A stretch of 64,000 nt of DNA from Brachynemurus nebulosus. Taxonomy: Eukaryota; Arthropoda; Insecta; Neuroptera; Myrmeleontidae. Below the pieces are notes generated by a model. That model saw only the letters and a list, made by a program, of their open reading frames with translations, was not told where the DNA came from and did no database searches. The position numbers and the translations under genes are program-made. The stretch lies in NCBI GenBank assembly GCA_035578155.1, contig JAPWDM010000011.1, positions 21,366,375 through 21,430,374 on the forward strand, in the 5' to 3' direction. The stretch's first letter is position 1; each line of letters begins with the position of its first letter. Positions 23,511 through 36,700 of this stretch are shown piece after piece.

Positions 23511-24135
23511 GTGGAAATAATTCTGTAACAATAATTTTTCACTGTTTACTAGAAACATCTTTTAACAAATAGCAATCAAGTTATTGCATTATGTATTATA
23601 ACATAAATTCTTTTAGTGACATTAAAAAATATTTAAACAATTTGGAACAATAACATTCGTTAAATATGTATTTATTTTTAGGTGCATTTATACATACATG
23701 TAACTATATCATCTATATTATTCATGTTGAATAATATTATGTGGTATAATATGAAAGAGAGTTAATAACACTGGATTTAATGAATATAAGTCTTCATACT
23801 ATAACTAAATTTTATAGCGTTTAGATGAATTATTATGCAACAATGTTTAAATATATAATATGCGGTCAGACAGAGACGGATTTAATTTATTCGTATGACT
23901 ATTTTTAAATTTTGCTCTTAAATATAATAAAAAAGAATAACAAATTCTCACCTAGGAATTTATATTATTATCTCCGAATATTATTATATTAGCGTACTTT
24001 TAAAATTTGATCAGTTGCTGATGGAAAAGCTGTTTATTGTATATAACGTAAATATATACGTTATTTTATAGCCGAGACCAATTGTTCTGTACCATTACAT
24101 TTTTCTTTTATAAATTGAATTTGCTTACAACCAAT
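23511..24135. other. Unassigned AT-rich DNA
   Basis: No supported feature. Confidence 0.5.
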
Positions 24136-24136
24136 T

Positions 24137-24273
24137 TAGCGAATTTCCAGAATGGAATTCAGTTATTACAGCCACTGTCATGACACGACTTGAGCCTGGG
24201 ACTATTGGCAGAAATTTGTTTTGTAATCCCTAGAAACCGGAAATAATACTCACTAAAATTTACACTAAAATTT

Positions 24274-24331
<58 letters not shown>
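24137..24331 (-). repeat. Family E right-end fragment with (TA)n
   Basis: TTAGCGAATTTCCAGAATGG, the CCACTGTCATGACACGACTT stretch and the CTAGAAACCGGAAATAATA stretch match the family E right end in reverse. The fragment stops inside its (TA)n array at 24331, where a different foldback repeat begins. Confidence 0.75.
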
Positions 24332-24335
<4 letters not shown>

Positions 24336-24344
24336 ATTACTATT

Positions 24345-25095
24345 TATTCAAAGTACACCAACAGAGGTAGTTGGGGGTTAAAATTAGGGAGCTAATTTTG
24401 CTAATTTTGCGAAAGGGGGTTAAAAATTAAATATATTAAAATTTTGTTTGCAGATTTCAAATGTACGTAAAAAAGTCTAATCGACCTGTTTTTGTTCAGT
24501 TTTTTAATCGTACCTTTTGAGTACCAAATTGTATGTTGATCGTAAGGTTGAATTCGAAAACTTCATTCCTACATTATTTTAATTGTTTTAAACTATCTTC
24601 CATAAAAACGGAAGTTTTAAATAACTCAAATATTACGATTATGTCAACACAGTCACCCCCTAGTTAATTACTCATAGATTTAATATTAGAAAATTGAACA
24701 AAAACAGGTCGATTAGATTTTTTTACGTATATTTAAAATCTGCAAACAAAATTTTAATATATTTAATTTTTAACCCCCTTTCGCAAAACTAACCCCCTAA
24801 TTTTAACCCCCAACTATCTCTGTTTGTGTATCTCTGTTGAATGAATAGATAGCTCTTCAAAAAAGGGCAATATCATCAATTTAAACTTTTACTCTATCTC
24901 TTCCTATCTCTTATCGTTTTCGGAATGTTCGAAAAATTAAATTTTACCCCAATTTTTGAAGAGCGATTTCACCCCTTCAAACCGTTTTTCCGCAAATAAA
25001 AAAAAATACGTGTCGCTTATTTTTTAGTGTTCTACAACTTGTTCAAAATTCATCAAAATCCATAGGTCCGTCCTTGGGATTTTTACTTGTTAGTA
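24345..25095 (+). repeat. Foldback dispersed repeat, copy 1
   Basis: Arms 24348-24503 and 24692-24845 are inverted and share CAACAGAG, AGTTGGGGGTTAAAATTA, GCGAAAGGGGGTTAAAAATT and AATCGACCTGTTTTTGTTC. The tail (24850-25095) includes TTCACCCCTTCAAACCGTTT and ends at TTTTTACTTGTTAGT. A second copy lacking the left arm lies at 41405-41998 in the same orientation. No coding content. Confidence 0.75.
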
Positions 25096-26760
25096 ACATA
25101 TACTGTACTAAATGCATCAGATTTCCACACATATTAATTCAGATTAAAAATTATTTCAGTGTGTCGCCGTTGAAATGCCACCATGAAACTTTGTATACAA
25201 CTTACTTAAGAGGTTGGGTATAACATATATTTTTTTCAAAAAAATTAAAGATTCCGATTTTGGGTTTTTTATAAAAATTATTTTTTGGATTGTGGACAAG
25301 GGTTAAATTTGAATTGTATTATCATGTTATATGTCAAATTAAAGCCCTTTTAATTCTGAAGTTAATGGTATCAGTTTCAACTTTCTAGGGCAAATAGTTT
25401 TTGAGGTACATGTGTTTAAATATTTCAAAGCACTCCAAATATTGCGGTTTTTGGATTTTAAAAATTGTTATAACTAGAAAAATAATGGTAATAGAAAGAT
25501 AAAAATTTATATTCGTTACTTTCAAAGCAAGTATTACCATATGAAAGGAATATTATAATAACCTGAAGACATAAGGTTTTGAGCATTGGTTGATTTGATG
25601 TGGACCAACCCATTATATATTTTTGTTTAATATTTTTCTTTAAATTGTTGATATTCTAAATCAAATGTTGTAAACGGTTGTAAACAAATAAAATTTATAA
25701 AAGGAGAATGGAATGGTCAGAACATTTTTTGATCCCGACTATAATTCTGATGGAAAGTGGTTGATACATATTGATATTACTTATTTTGTAATAAAATTTA
25801 TTTTAGTGTTTTACGACCCAAACTTACATGAAATATTCTTCTGTAGGAAATCATAGATATTGAGTCCATGCTCAAATGTGAAATTGAAAATAAATTGATC
25901 ATTAAGTTGATGCTCAAATGTGAAAATGTCAATAATTTCCGTAAGAAAACCCGAAATGTATTTGTATTTATAATAGAATCGCAAAAAGGTAATATTCTTG
26001 TTTCAGAATTTGTTAATTCTATTGTGTTTATTTTATTTGAAATCGCTGCTATTAAATATCTTGAAATACATAGATACTTTTAGATCGATCATTCCAGAGT
26101 CCGCTATACTAATAGAATTTATATTGTATACTAGAAGTGATGAATATATTTTTATTGTTATCGTTGTGTAGTTAAACGAAAGTTATTTAAATTGAACGAG
26201 CATCATTGAAAATTGTCGAATATCACAAAAAAGATAACCATTTGTTGTTGTGACGCCTTTCAATTTTGCATTATATAATAATCCAGAATATCAAAACTGT
26301 ATTATAGTATGTACATACATAATATATAATTCTTCTTCATATAAGCGCCTGTCTGTAAAATGTATGATATAATATTATTTTTATTTTTATAGCTTATTAA
26401 ACAAATTGGATGACACTTGCCTGATCTATTTTCTTGTAAAATATCTTGTTATTAAGTCACTAGACTGAATAATGTCGATAATATGCTTCCATATTTATTC
26501 GAGGAAATAAATATAATATCCTCAGTGGGTATGAAATATTATTTTAAAGAGAATATAATAATTTATACAGTTAAAGGTTCAAAAAAATGGAATGTATACT
26601 TAAATTCTGGAGAAATTATATATTCGAGGAAATGTAAATGAGCTGTATAAGTCAGGAAACTTTTTAACTTCATTTTTTTTTTTTGGCTTATAAATTTTAA
26701 TTTATTTATGTTAATAGAGACAGATTGTAGGTAAAACCAGAAGTGTACATCCCGCAAGTT
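25096..26760. other. Unassigned AT-rich DNA
   Basis: It includes generic noncoding repeat-like sequence (25200-25600) and a 71-codon frame at 25868-26083 without a recognisable domain. No element boundaries are visible. Confidence 0.45.
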
Positions 26761-26762
26761 GT

Positions 26763-27070
26763 TTAATATTAGGTGTCATATAAACAAACCTATCAACTGA
26801 TGGGCTCTAAACTTTTTCGGTTCCATTTATCTACACCTATTGCGTTAAGGGGAGCTAGCGGGTACCTAATGGGAGCGGTGCACAAGTATACGCATCTAAT
26901 GCTTATATTCGCTATAGTACGCAACTTAAACGTCTTCAGTATTAATTTGTCAGCTAAGCTTCTCTCATGCGCATTTTCCGGTAGTTGCACGCGTTCAGTT
27001 GTTAGGAGAGGTTTTGTTTTTTGTGCTCGGTGATAACCTATGTGGCTTCCATCTGAAAAGATTAAATGCA
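26763..27070. other. Less AT-rich segment open on both strands
   Basis: About 300 bp with more CpG than the surroundings keep an 86-codon frame on the plus strand and a 92-codon frame on the minus strand. Neither resembles a family I know. A TTCAGTTGTT near 26995 resembles an arthropod initiator, so a promoter or 5' exon is possible, but nothing else supports it. An old transposon fragment is equally possible. Confidence 0.25.
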
Positions 27071-27353
27071 CGGCTTTTTTATAAAGATAGTTATGATATC
27101 GTTGCAGACGCGGTGGAAATTGAACACACGCAGAATTTTTTGACTCCGATAGCGTAGCTGATTATATATTTGTGTTCTTTGCCCTGATCTTTAGAATCGA
27201 AACCCCCAGAATCCTTTGAATAATTCTTTTATTTTGATTATAAAGTTGAATTTCATTGTTTAAATTCTTTTACTTGCTGTATTTTGGCACTTATTTTGTT
27301 TTTGAAGACTGATTTTGTTTTTACTATTTTTATCGAATTTAAAGTAAATTTTA

Positions 27354-27565
27354 GGCACCTGTCGGGCAATGGGAGCGGACGGCAGTCTACAGGAAAAAAT
27401 TTTTTCGATCGGAAAAATATTTTTTAGGTAACTAAAATTCAGCGTATTTGTTGGTCAAATAGGCAAGCTATGTATGTGTTTCAATTTAAAAAATAAATAA
27501 ATTGTTAGAACGATTCGAAATATTTTTGTTTTTCATTATTAGGCTCCAATTACTCCCTGCTCCCC
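27354..27565. mobile_element. Candidate TA-flanked MITE with G-rich ends
   Basis: The left end GGCACCTGTCGGGCAATGGG and the right end, reversed (GGGGAGCAGGGAGTAATTGG), are similar but imperfect, and TA lies on both sides. It resembles the other G-rich TA-target elements but is more diverged. Confidence 0.4.
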
Positions 27566-27567
27566 TA

Positions 27568-30500
27568 CATTTGGAATATAAATTAAATTTTTCGGCCGAT
27601 TATCGTAATAGTTAATGCGGTCCTACTCTGACAGTTCACGGATTTATCTGCCTTCATAATAAATCATAAAAAATCATACTTAAATGCTTTATATTTTATC
27701 CCGAAATTTGCGAAAAACTATAGCCACTGAGAAACCCTTACTTAATGTATCCAACATTTATCTACTTGACAAATTTTTTACTATTAAGGAAGTCATTTAT
27801 ATTTTTTTAACAACTCCCCAAAAAATTTTAATTGGAGTAGGTGTATTATAATAATTTTAAGTAGTCAATTTAAATGTTTACGATGAAAATATCTTCAACA
27901 CTGATTACAACTGATTAATCGTTCGACAGAAATTATTAAAAAAAATCTAACTGAGATTTAGAAATAATTTGAATCTTGATAACGATCACGAATCCAGCAA
28001 CTAGTTTATTAACAAGCTAAAAATAATGTTGTTTAGTTTGTAAATTTCTTAGTGAGACCGCCTATTTTTTTATTTTCAAGTCTTTTAAATATGTTTTTTT
28101 TTTTCTTAGGTTAGTGTGTGTTAATTATCGTAAACAGTAAATTCCGTTGGTAATTTGCTCAACAAATAAATGTTTGCCTTTTTCTTTTCGCCAGCAATAG
28201 TACAGTAAATATAATATGAAATGTTGTAGCGTTATAACGGTAGAAAGGAATCTCAGTAGTGGAAAATAGGTAATTGACCCTATGGACAACGTTGTTACAG
28301 AAACAAAGTGTAACGTGTCCTGTGCAATTTACCAAAATTGAGCTAACAGTGAAAATGTACGTTGTCGTGGAATATAGGTCGCCTGTAACTGCCATGTGGG
28401 GCCCGATTCCATTAACACACAGATAAGAGAATAATATAATAAAAATTTACAGATACGAATAAAAGTAACTAAATTTGCCACAAATAAATTTTTTATTCCC
28501 TATTTTCAATTTCCTTTTCTTTAATTTTATATAGGTATTTTAAAGTCATTTACAATTCAAAATTTGTCATTTATTTTTTATACTCTGTAAAATATTTTCT
28601 TAATTTTATTTTTTGACATAAAAAAAATATTTTTTATCACTTACATTTATTTTATTTAATTCAAATTTTGTCACCGTAAATCTTTATTTAATACATTTAT
28701 GGAAACTGTCACGTTAGAGATTAATTAACTACTAAATTCTAAAAGTCTATTACATAATTAGTCAAGGGGTCAAACTAGGTGGTCTATGTCTCTGTTCCAC
28801 TTGTAATGAGTGAGTTTGTGACGTAAAATCTCCCCCACCATGTCGTGTAGGTGCACACCGCTTGCAATTGTGTTAGTTTGTTGTTTGCCTTTGTGTGCGT
28901 ATTCACACATACCACCACACCACACGTATTATGGGACAGACCAAGCTGTCCAATTTAACTTCTTCGCTACGAATTTTTAAAAAATTTTAAACGTCAATGA
29001 GTATACTTTTGTTCAGAATACTGGACAAAGATTTAAACAAGCGTTTATTTTAATTAAAAATTTTAATCTTACGTCTTTAAACAAGCGTAATTTAGTAATT
29101 TTAAATAATATTAAGAAGTTTTTAATTATTTCTCTATTAAAAAATAATGTTAACATAACCTAAATTTGATGTACAATATATTGTACATTGGTAGCGACGA
29201 GGTTAAGTAACAATGGTAACATTGTTATCACAATGCAGTGTGTGTTCGGCGACGGACACTGACTGACTACCTGCCTTAAGCTGTGACTGGCATACAAATG
29301 ACTCCATGCGAATTACACTTTTTTTATATTAGTTGGCTTCTAGTGTTCTATGTAATTAGTATTAAAAACTAGAATTTTCAAAACCGTAGAATATGTATTT
29401 ACTCATTCGTTGACTAGAGGACAAAATCAAAAGCGTGGACCCAAGTATTTTTTGATTCAAATATTTTAAAACTTTAAAAGGCAATTAGAATTTAAAAAAA
29501 AAAATTACTGCTATAAGGAATTGAACCTATATGGTTGATTTTCTATTACGATTCACATCAACTACATTTTGATTAATAAATATCATTTTCGACCACTTGG
29601 AGAGAGATTAATAATATTCAACAATTAATAACTTTTAATAATAGTAATGTCTGTACCATTAATAAAAATTATTTAAAAACATTTTAAATATTTCAAATGA
29701 ATGAAACTAAGCAACCAAAATTCAAATACATTTTCAATAAATTGAATGTATAAAAAATATATGAATGCATCTCACTAGATTAAAATTATTTTTATGATGT
29801 ATTTTATTAATTATTAATATTATTTTAAATATAATACCATCTACGTACATATATGTATACGTTGCGTTGATTTGAATCGTAAAAATAAATAATTGGAATT
29901 AATATATTTGAGTGGTTTTTATTTTAATTAATTTCTCTTTATTTTTTACTAGCAGTAATCGAAAAACCGTTATAATAAAATAGATCCTAATGCGTGCTTT
30001 AAAAATGTAATTTATTTTGTAATTTGAACTTTCTCTTTGTTATGAAGTATTTATATTTTACATTTTATTAAAGACATTTTGAAAAATGTCATTTCTATAA
30101 CTAATAAGTAAAATCGTTTGTATCATTGTAACGTTGTAATATTATAACACCATATTGTAAAGGGTATAACAAGATAAGCATAGGGAAATGGCTCCCAAAG
30201 CCGATGTCTGTAATAATATATGTAGTAACATTGGTACCCACAGTGATTACCAAATATAGGGTCATTGACTCTTAGCTGTGATTTGTCCTTGAGATATTAA
30301 CCATAATATGTGTGAGTGTTGTAATTTCAATTTTCTCAAAATCCATAACCCCTAGGAAAATAAAACTGACGCCAAAATTTAGGTAATACTTGCGACTATA
30401 TTATATATTTTTTTGACATATTTCCCTAAATTTTAAAAGTTCAAATTATGTAATTGCATAAAATATATATTTTATTTTTTAGTATGGTTCTAGTATACTT

Positions 30501-31582
30501 ACACCTTTCAAAAAAAATATAGAATATTTTTCATCTTATGTACTTACAGCACACCAAATTTCATCAAAATCGAAGAGACGCTTTTTGAGTAATAAATAAT
30601 ATATTGAGTATATTATACGTATTATAACATTCTTGATATTACATATAATATCAGCACTGGTGGCAATAATTTTATTTTACGTTTAATGTACGTCAAAAGG
30701 TTCAATTTATTGTCGTCTCCTGTTTCCTATATGTAAAATTTCTAAGAATTATTCATATAGAATTCGTTTGATAACAGATGAGAGACTGTTTCAAAAATGG
30801 AATGCTACTCTTGTGTACCGACCGAGTTAGTTACATGATGCAATACAGTTTTTCAATTTACCAAAGCAAAATTTTTCATTAAGTTTTCCAAGAAATTATA
30901 TTACTGATAGGATACAAACATTCAATTGAAAAATCTTTATAGAATCCGTTACTATGGTTTTTTTTTATGTAATTACTTGATATTAATACAGTCGTTGCTA
31001 AAGTAGTTCTTATTTTATTTTATTATTTTTTTTGAAAATGGTCCTTTTGTAACCTGTAACAAAGTTCTTAGGAAAATTTTCATTTAAATCTTATAAGATC
31101 GTATTTTATAATTTAAATACTTTTTTTAAGCGTGTTTAAAGCTGGGTAAATGCTTCGCTTGTTAAAAACTAAGTTTTTTTTTTAAAGATAATTTCGTATT
31201 AAGTCATGTAATACGAAATAAAAATTTTTATTAGCGTATGACAGATTGTTTAAATTTCATGAAAAAGTTGATATAAGCGACATTAGTAATACCTATGAGT
31301 CAGATTATGTTTGTAACACAACTTGTTTTGTTCCACTGTATACGTGTTCTGCAAATAGAGACATTTGAAAAAAATTATTATTTTTGGGTAAACGTTTTTT
31401 CATCGCTTTTTCTTATATGTGTCTTCATACGTAACAACGAGGCAAGCGTCGTAAATTCTTATCGGTGCTGAAGTTGAGGAAGCTGCCGAAAAAAAGTGTA
31501 GAAGCGGTTTACAATTCACAAATTTAGAAGATTGTACTGTATATTTGTAAATAAGTTTTGTCCGACATTATTCAATTATAAA
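27568..31582. other. 4-kb AT-rich tract without assignable genes
   Basis: A 78-codon minus-strand frame (28159-28395) has no domain I recognise. The 28760-29300 part is slightly less AT-rich and holds the palindromic AACAATGGTAACATTGTTA at 29200. The 30160-30600 part reads like generic repeat tail (ACCAAATTTCATCAAAATCG). I could not find matching element ends. Confidence 0.45.
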
Positions 31583-31751
31583 TATATAGCCAGAACCGGA
31601 TTAATCCTGAGTGCCGCCCTAGGCACTGTGAAAAATGCCGCCCCTACCTTTGAAGAAAATGAGCTTGAAAAGAAGAAAATCTTAATTTTTGCTACGTTTA
31701 TTTCGAACTTTCTCTTAAAAAATAACTGACGAGCAAAAAAAAAAAACGTTA

Positions 31752-32825
31752 GTTGGGTAATTCTACTTTTTAGGTCCTTCAAAAAATTAAAGTTGTCTCC
31801 ACAATAAGAAAGGTTAAAACTATATACAGAATGAAGATATTGCCATTTATTTTATTTAAATAAAGTTAATAACTCCTGTTTAGATGGCCTCCCTACATTT
31901 ACTTTAATTTATGATTTAATTTTTTTTTCATAAAAATGGTGTCAAACTTTTATTGCAGTTCTAAAACCCATGTCCCTATAACCTATTGCTTGGAACTATA
32001 ACATTTTTTAAAAATTAGTTTACTGAAACCACATAATTTTATAAATAAAAAAGAGAGTTAAATTGTTACGCATGGTAACTAGAAAGTCAAATTTTATTTA
32101 TCTGCAGAATTATTTTTTTTTTGGCGTGACGAAAAATTGTCGCGAAAATTTAAGTATCCTTCGTCACAACTGCCAAATATTGCTATAAGTTTAAAAAAAA
32201 TAGGTGAAAGGGTCATGTTTTTTGGTGAAACGAAACGCCAAAGACCATAGACCATAAAGCAAAAGTCAAATCAAGTGATTAACATTGACAGTTTGTCATT
32301 TTGTTTTACATCAAGCAAGAAGACCGGTAGCATTTATTGAATGTATCCTTTGTCATAGCTTTTTCTGGTATTTATTTAACGAATTCAAATCGTTTTTACG
32401 TAAATATTATTTGTAATAATGTAAGCTTTACGATAAACTGAAGTTTTCGATCTAAATGATCGCGATTTGTAACGATTTTGTTGGAGAATTGTATCCTTCG
32501 TCACACAAAGACCTTATTTCGTCTTAATCAAAATGACATGCCCTTTGTGCACTTAAATGATATGTTAAAAAAACCTCTGATTATTAAAAGATGTACACGA
32601 GTTTTGTATTCCTTTAGTAAATCAGTTTTTGAAATGTGTTTTATTTTCCTTAATTTACTTTGTTTAGTTCGTATTTAAGTAGATTTTTGGCAAGCTTACT
32701 CATATTAGCGAATTTCCAGAATGGAATTCAGCTATTACAGCCACGGTCATGACGCGACTTGAGCCCGGGACTATAGCAGAAATTTGTTTTTAGGTCCCTA
32801 GAAACCGAAAATAATATTCACTAAA

Positions 32826-32893
<68 letters not shown>

Positions 32894-33885
32894 AGGTCCA
32901 CGCGATAACTCTCGAACGCAGTATCCAATTTTTACGAAACTTGGTGAGAACATTGGAAGTCCCAAACCCTTGGATGAGTTCGTCAGCCAGATACGTGGGA
33001 TGCCAGGAACATGGTTTTTGTTCTTGCCAAAATTTCCACTTATTCAAAAATTTTTGCGAAATTTTTTTACACCATTTAAAAGAAAAGAAAAAATTACATA
33101 AAAAAGGTCTTTAAACTTTTTTTTCTATGTCAACTAGTTTCCGAGAAAAACGAATTTTTATAAATGGAAATTCGCTATGTTATGCAGGATGCTGCGACAG
33201 GGGTATTTTTAATTATTGATTTTACTAATAAACAAGTTTTGTCTGTAGTTAATGATGAGGTACTCATTAGTTTTTAAGTAGGATTGATTGTTGATTGTTA
33301 AATGTCTACTTCGTCACATCGATGTCTCCTTCGTAACGATGAGTTTGGTTTCGTCCCCTTATAAAAATTGCTATTATGTAACGAAAGTGCAAGTATGAAC
33401 TCTTTTTGTAATTCATTTCATGTTGTGTAAAACTTGGATTTTAGTGGGTAAAATACTGCTCTTTCAATAAATATTTATAAAGGTGAAAGAAAATTTGATT
33501 TATGCGAAGTTCTAAAGGTAAAAATGTGACTAAGGGGACAAATTTTAATTGTTATACGAATATATAAAATTGTTACCTGATTATAAAGACCAAATATCTA
33601 AGACTGATTACAGTTGAGATTTTGTTATAATAAGTCCAAATATCCATTTAAATTTCTTTTAATTTTTGCAAGTTTGAAACAATTTAATTTCGTGGCGAAG
33701 GATACATTTTTTTTCTGTCTGGATCAAGTAATCCGCAAAAAAATATTGGTTTTAATCTGAAACCGCGCTGCGGGTCTGCAGATACCGAATCTATGATAAT
33801 TTGCCTACATTTTAGTCGCATGAAATCTACTAAATGGCTTTCTCCATTTTTTTATGGTTAAGACCTAAAAAGTAGAACCACCCAA
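31752..33885. mobile_element. TIR element with reiterated ATCCTTCGTCAC motif
   Basis: TTGGGTAATTCTACTTTTTA (31753) and TAAAAAGTAGAACCACCCAA (33885) are inverted ends. TTA flanks both sides, and excising the element restores the hAT sequence seen in the relative at 19971. The motif GTATCCTTCGTCAC or close variants recur at 32154, 32343, 32491, 33303, 33324 and, reversed, 33693. No transposase is recognised. A 66-codon frame (32478-32678) has no domain. Confidence 0.65.
32706..33211 (-). repeat. Family E compact copy with (TA)n
   Basis: The copy runs from TTAGCGAATTTCCAGAATGG through (TA)n (32830-32890), the internal module (GGATGAGTTCGTCAGCCAGA) and CAACTAGTTTCCGAGAAAAA to GCGACAGGGGTATTTT. 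TAGCGAATTTCCA near the left end and TGGAAATTCGCTA near the right end are inverted. It is the innermost layer of the nest at 31591-33996. Confidence 0.8.
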
Positions 33886-34004
33886 TTACAAATTTGGCCA
33901 CAAATTTGGTTTTCAAAATCTTCCGCTCCTAAAATCTGGCCGCCTCTAGGCCATGGCTTAGGTTGGTCTATTGGCTCATCTGACCCTGTGCCCCTGTATA
34001 TAGC

Positions 34005-36405
34005 CTAAGACAAAATTAACAAAAGGAAATATAATCGAATTTATTATATTTTTATGTACATAATATAAAGACGACAAGTATAAACAATGTTTTTCTTGAT
34101 CAAGTCAGTGATCAAACACAGCGAAGATAAAAAATATTCCACGATACAGAGTAAAACTGTCAACTGTTATGTTCTGTAGCTCATACGCATATAGTAAGTG
34201 GCGACAGAAAAGAAAATGAAAAATGAGGAAATGTGATGTTTTTACAAATTTCTTCAAGAGCAAATTTTTAGAACAGCTGCTTCTGTGAAGTAAAACTGAT
34301 CCGTTTCTTGCCGTTTTCTCCGTCTACTGCTCGTATAGTTCGAATTTTTCGGTTAACGTTAAATAAATATTTGATTTTTCATCAATCACCAGCTGAAACT
34401 CATTTGTCTTTTTCCTTGTTCTTTTTTTTCAGTATAAAATAATTTTCAATTTTCTTCTGCATGTGTTTTCGCCGTATTTATTTTAGAACCAATTTATTAA
34501 TTGAATTGATTTTTTATTTTTTTTTCTGTTGGGGGTGACGTAGTAAGCGAATATGAAGCAGATGATTTAATTTTTATTTTTGAAAATGAATTAAAAATAA
34601 ATTTAGTTTTTCCCTTTTTTTTGTTTGCATAAATCTTCTACTTTATTATAATTCAGCAGGAACGATAGACGGCCAATTCTGGTTATTCATATGAAAATTG
34701 AAAAATTGATTACATGTTCTTCTTTCCCTCGTTGTCATCCTGTTCACTTTATTTATACCTAATCATTTTTTGTCTGTTTTTAATATTCTTTAAGAACAAT
34801 TATATTCGATTTTCAGTTGAAAAATGTTTAAAGGGAAATGTTATCAAACAATAAAAGAAGGCATAAACTCCCTCAGTGTAATAAAGGAAATAAAACTGTG
34901 ATACTGTACCAGTTTTGAAAATATCTAGGTAGGTACATACATATTTAATTTAGAGCATGCTGCAACACTGATATAAAAAAATAAAAAAATCATCTTAAAA
35001 TTGTAATTGATCAGAATAATTACTTTTGTTTAAAACCAGTGGTTTAGACGAATATATTTTTTTCTTTTTTTTTTGAAAATCATTACTTTTGCCTTGTTTG
35101 TAACACAATTTTAAAATGTTTTATAATATCAATTGATAGTTTGAGAAACACTGGTCTAATTGGTTGCAATTACTATTGAATGCAAATAAAGTATTCATCG
35201 TTTTTTTTTTGTTTGTTTGTTTGAAACACATCCTATATATATATGACACGGAAATAACATTAAAAATACTATCCAATAATTGTTTTCCGGTCATAAATTA
35301 ACATTTGTAACTTACTGTAGAATCAATTTTATATCAAGTACAGCTGTGGCCAAAAGATATTCAATAGAAAAATAATGAACCTAAACTAGAGTTCATCAGT
35401 TTGTATAGAAAAAAATGTTTTTAAGGAACTTGAAAATTACATGATTAGTGACGTTGCACTACGTTGAAAAGTTGAACTAATTAATATAGTCTTGGACTAC
35501 TCTGAACATTGAATAGTAGAGAAAACGCCTTATATATATATACAGAGGAACTTTTTTTTGTATGATTTTTTTTATGCGGTTTTGCCATTATTTTTGCAAA
35601 AGAATTACCATTAAAGCGCATAATATAAACCAAAAGCAAGAGAAAGTAAAAAACCTAACCATTAATTATAATAATTAGCATTGATAAAATCATCTATCGG
35701 TGGTTTTTAAGCAGTTAATCAGTATATTGCTTAAGAATATAAGTTATTACACCACTACGTTTTTTTAAAGACGTATTTATCACAATTGTCATAATATTAT
35801 AAAAATAAAATGTTTTCATGTGTAAATTAATGCTCCATTTTGTTTAGAAAAGCAGCTTCTAAGGAAATCGTAAGGTTTTGAACGTTTTAAATGCTGTATT
35901 TTCTACGAAACTTTTTTTATGTAATCCTGAACCACCGCGTAAAAAAACTTTTTTTTACAATCTGGACCGAACTATGTAGATATAGATAGCTATTTATGAA
36001 ATTTTTGAATATTTCTTTTTTTTGTGCGATTTTTTATGCGGTCCGTATCTACCGCATAAAAAAAGATTCAGCTAGTTCAAACCTTGAAACATGAAATTTT
36101 TCACAGGAGTTCTTTATATAACATAGGTGAGTACTTAGGATTTTCATTCAAAATTCATCCTCTAAGGGATTTAAATAGGGGATGATTTGTATGGTAGTTC
36201 GTCAATGAAATTAGAAATCTGAATATTGGCGTTTAACTTCTGTTTATAAATAAAAGTCAACTGTATCAGCGTTTTTTGAAATTCATCTCTTAAGGCGATA
36301 AAATAAGGGACGAAAGTTTGTATAAGTAGTACGTTATAAACGTGAAAGTTGGTATTTTGGCTTCTGAAGAATTAAGTATCTATTAGAAAATACGTTTTGT
36401 CTGAT
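34005..36405. other. Unassigned AT-rich DNA with a small hairpin
   Basis: No genes are visible. A GCGGT/ACCGC hairpin with poly(T)/poly(A) flanks sits at 36029-36066 (TTTTTTATGCGGT and ACCGCATAAAAAAA), and related TTTATGCGGTTTT and CCGCGTAAAAAAAC occur at 35572 and 35935. These may be reiterated motifs of an old element whose ends I cannot place. Confidence 0.45.
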
Positions 36406-36409
36406 TTAA

Positions 36410-36696
36410 CCCGGGGTTCGTCGCTAGACAAATACAAACACAAACGGTCGCGACCGGGTAAAAATTACCAGATTATTTATAGATGGCTATTTCCTTAAAT
36501 GTTTATTTATATTGAAGTTTGTTATTTTATTTTGTTTGTTTACATTATTAGCTATACCTATAAACAAAAAGCGTTACTTATATTGCTAGGCAGAAAGGTA
36601 CTTAAAGCGGCAAGTAGCAAGATTACGTAGAAAGAAGATAATAAATGGTTTTATTACCTCTGTGGTATTTTTTACCCAGTAGCGACGAAGCCCGGG
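36410..36696. mobile_element. TTAA-flanked palindromic MITE with CCCGGG ends
   Basis: CCCGGGGTTCGTCGCTAGAC and GTAGCGACGAAGCCCGGG are inverted and flanked by TTAA (36406-36409, 36697-36700). The inner inverted match continues (CCGGGTAAAAATTACCA / TGGTATTTTTTACCC) after a short left-arm insertion. TTAA targets are typical of piggyBac-group elements, but the terminal sequence is not classic piggyBac. Confidence 0.7.
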
Positions 36697-36700
36697 TTAA

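Larger units (their letters stand above)
31591..33996 (+). mobile_element. hAT element with perfect TATATAGC duplication, host of a nest
   Basis: The element starts CAGAACCGGATTAATCCTGA and ends CAGGGGCACAGGGTCAG when read in reverse. It is flanked by TATATAGC at 31583-31590 and 33997-34004. Its left 150 bp match the short copy at 19971-20301 (GTGCCGCCCTAGGCAC, GAAAAATGCCGCCCCTACC, GACGAGCAAAAAA). Only about 270 bp are hAT sequence. The remainder is an inserted TIR element. No transposase is left. Confidence 0.85.

Noticed and set aside
36410..36696. Classic piggyBac assignment
   Set aside because: TTAA fits, but CCCGGG ends and a near-complete palindrome do not match CCCTAGAA-type termini, so only a TTAA-target MITE is claimed.
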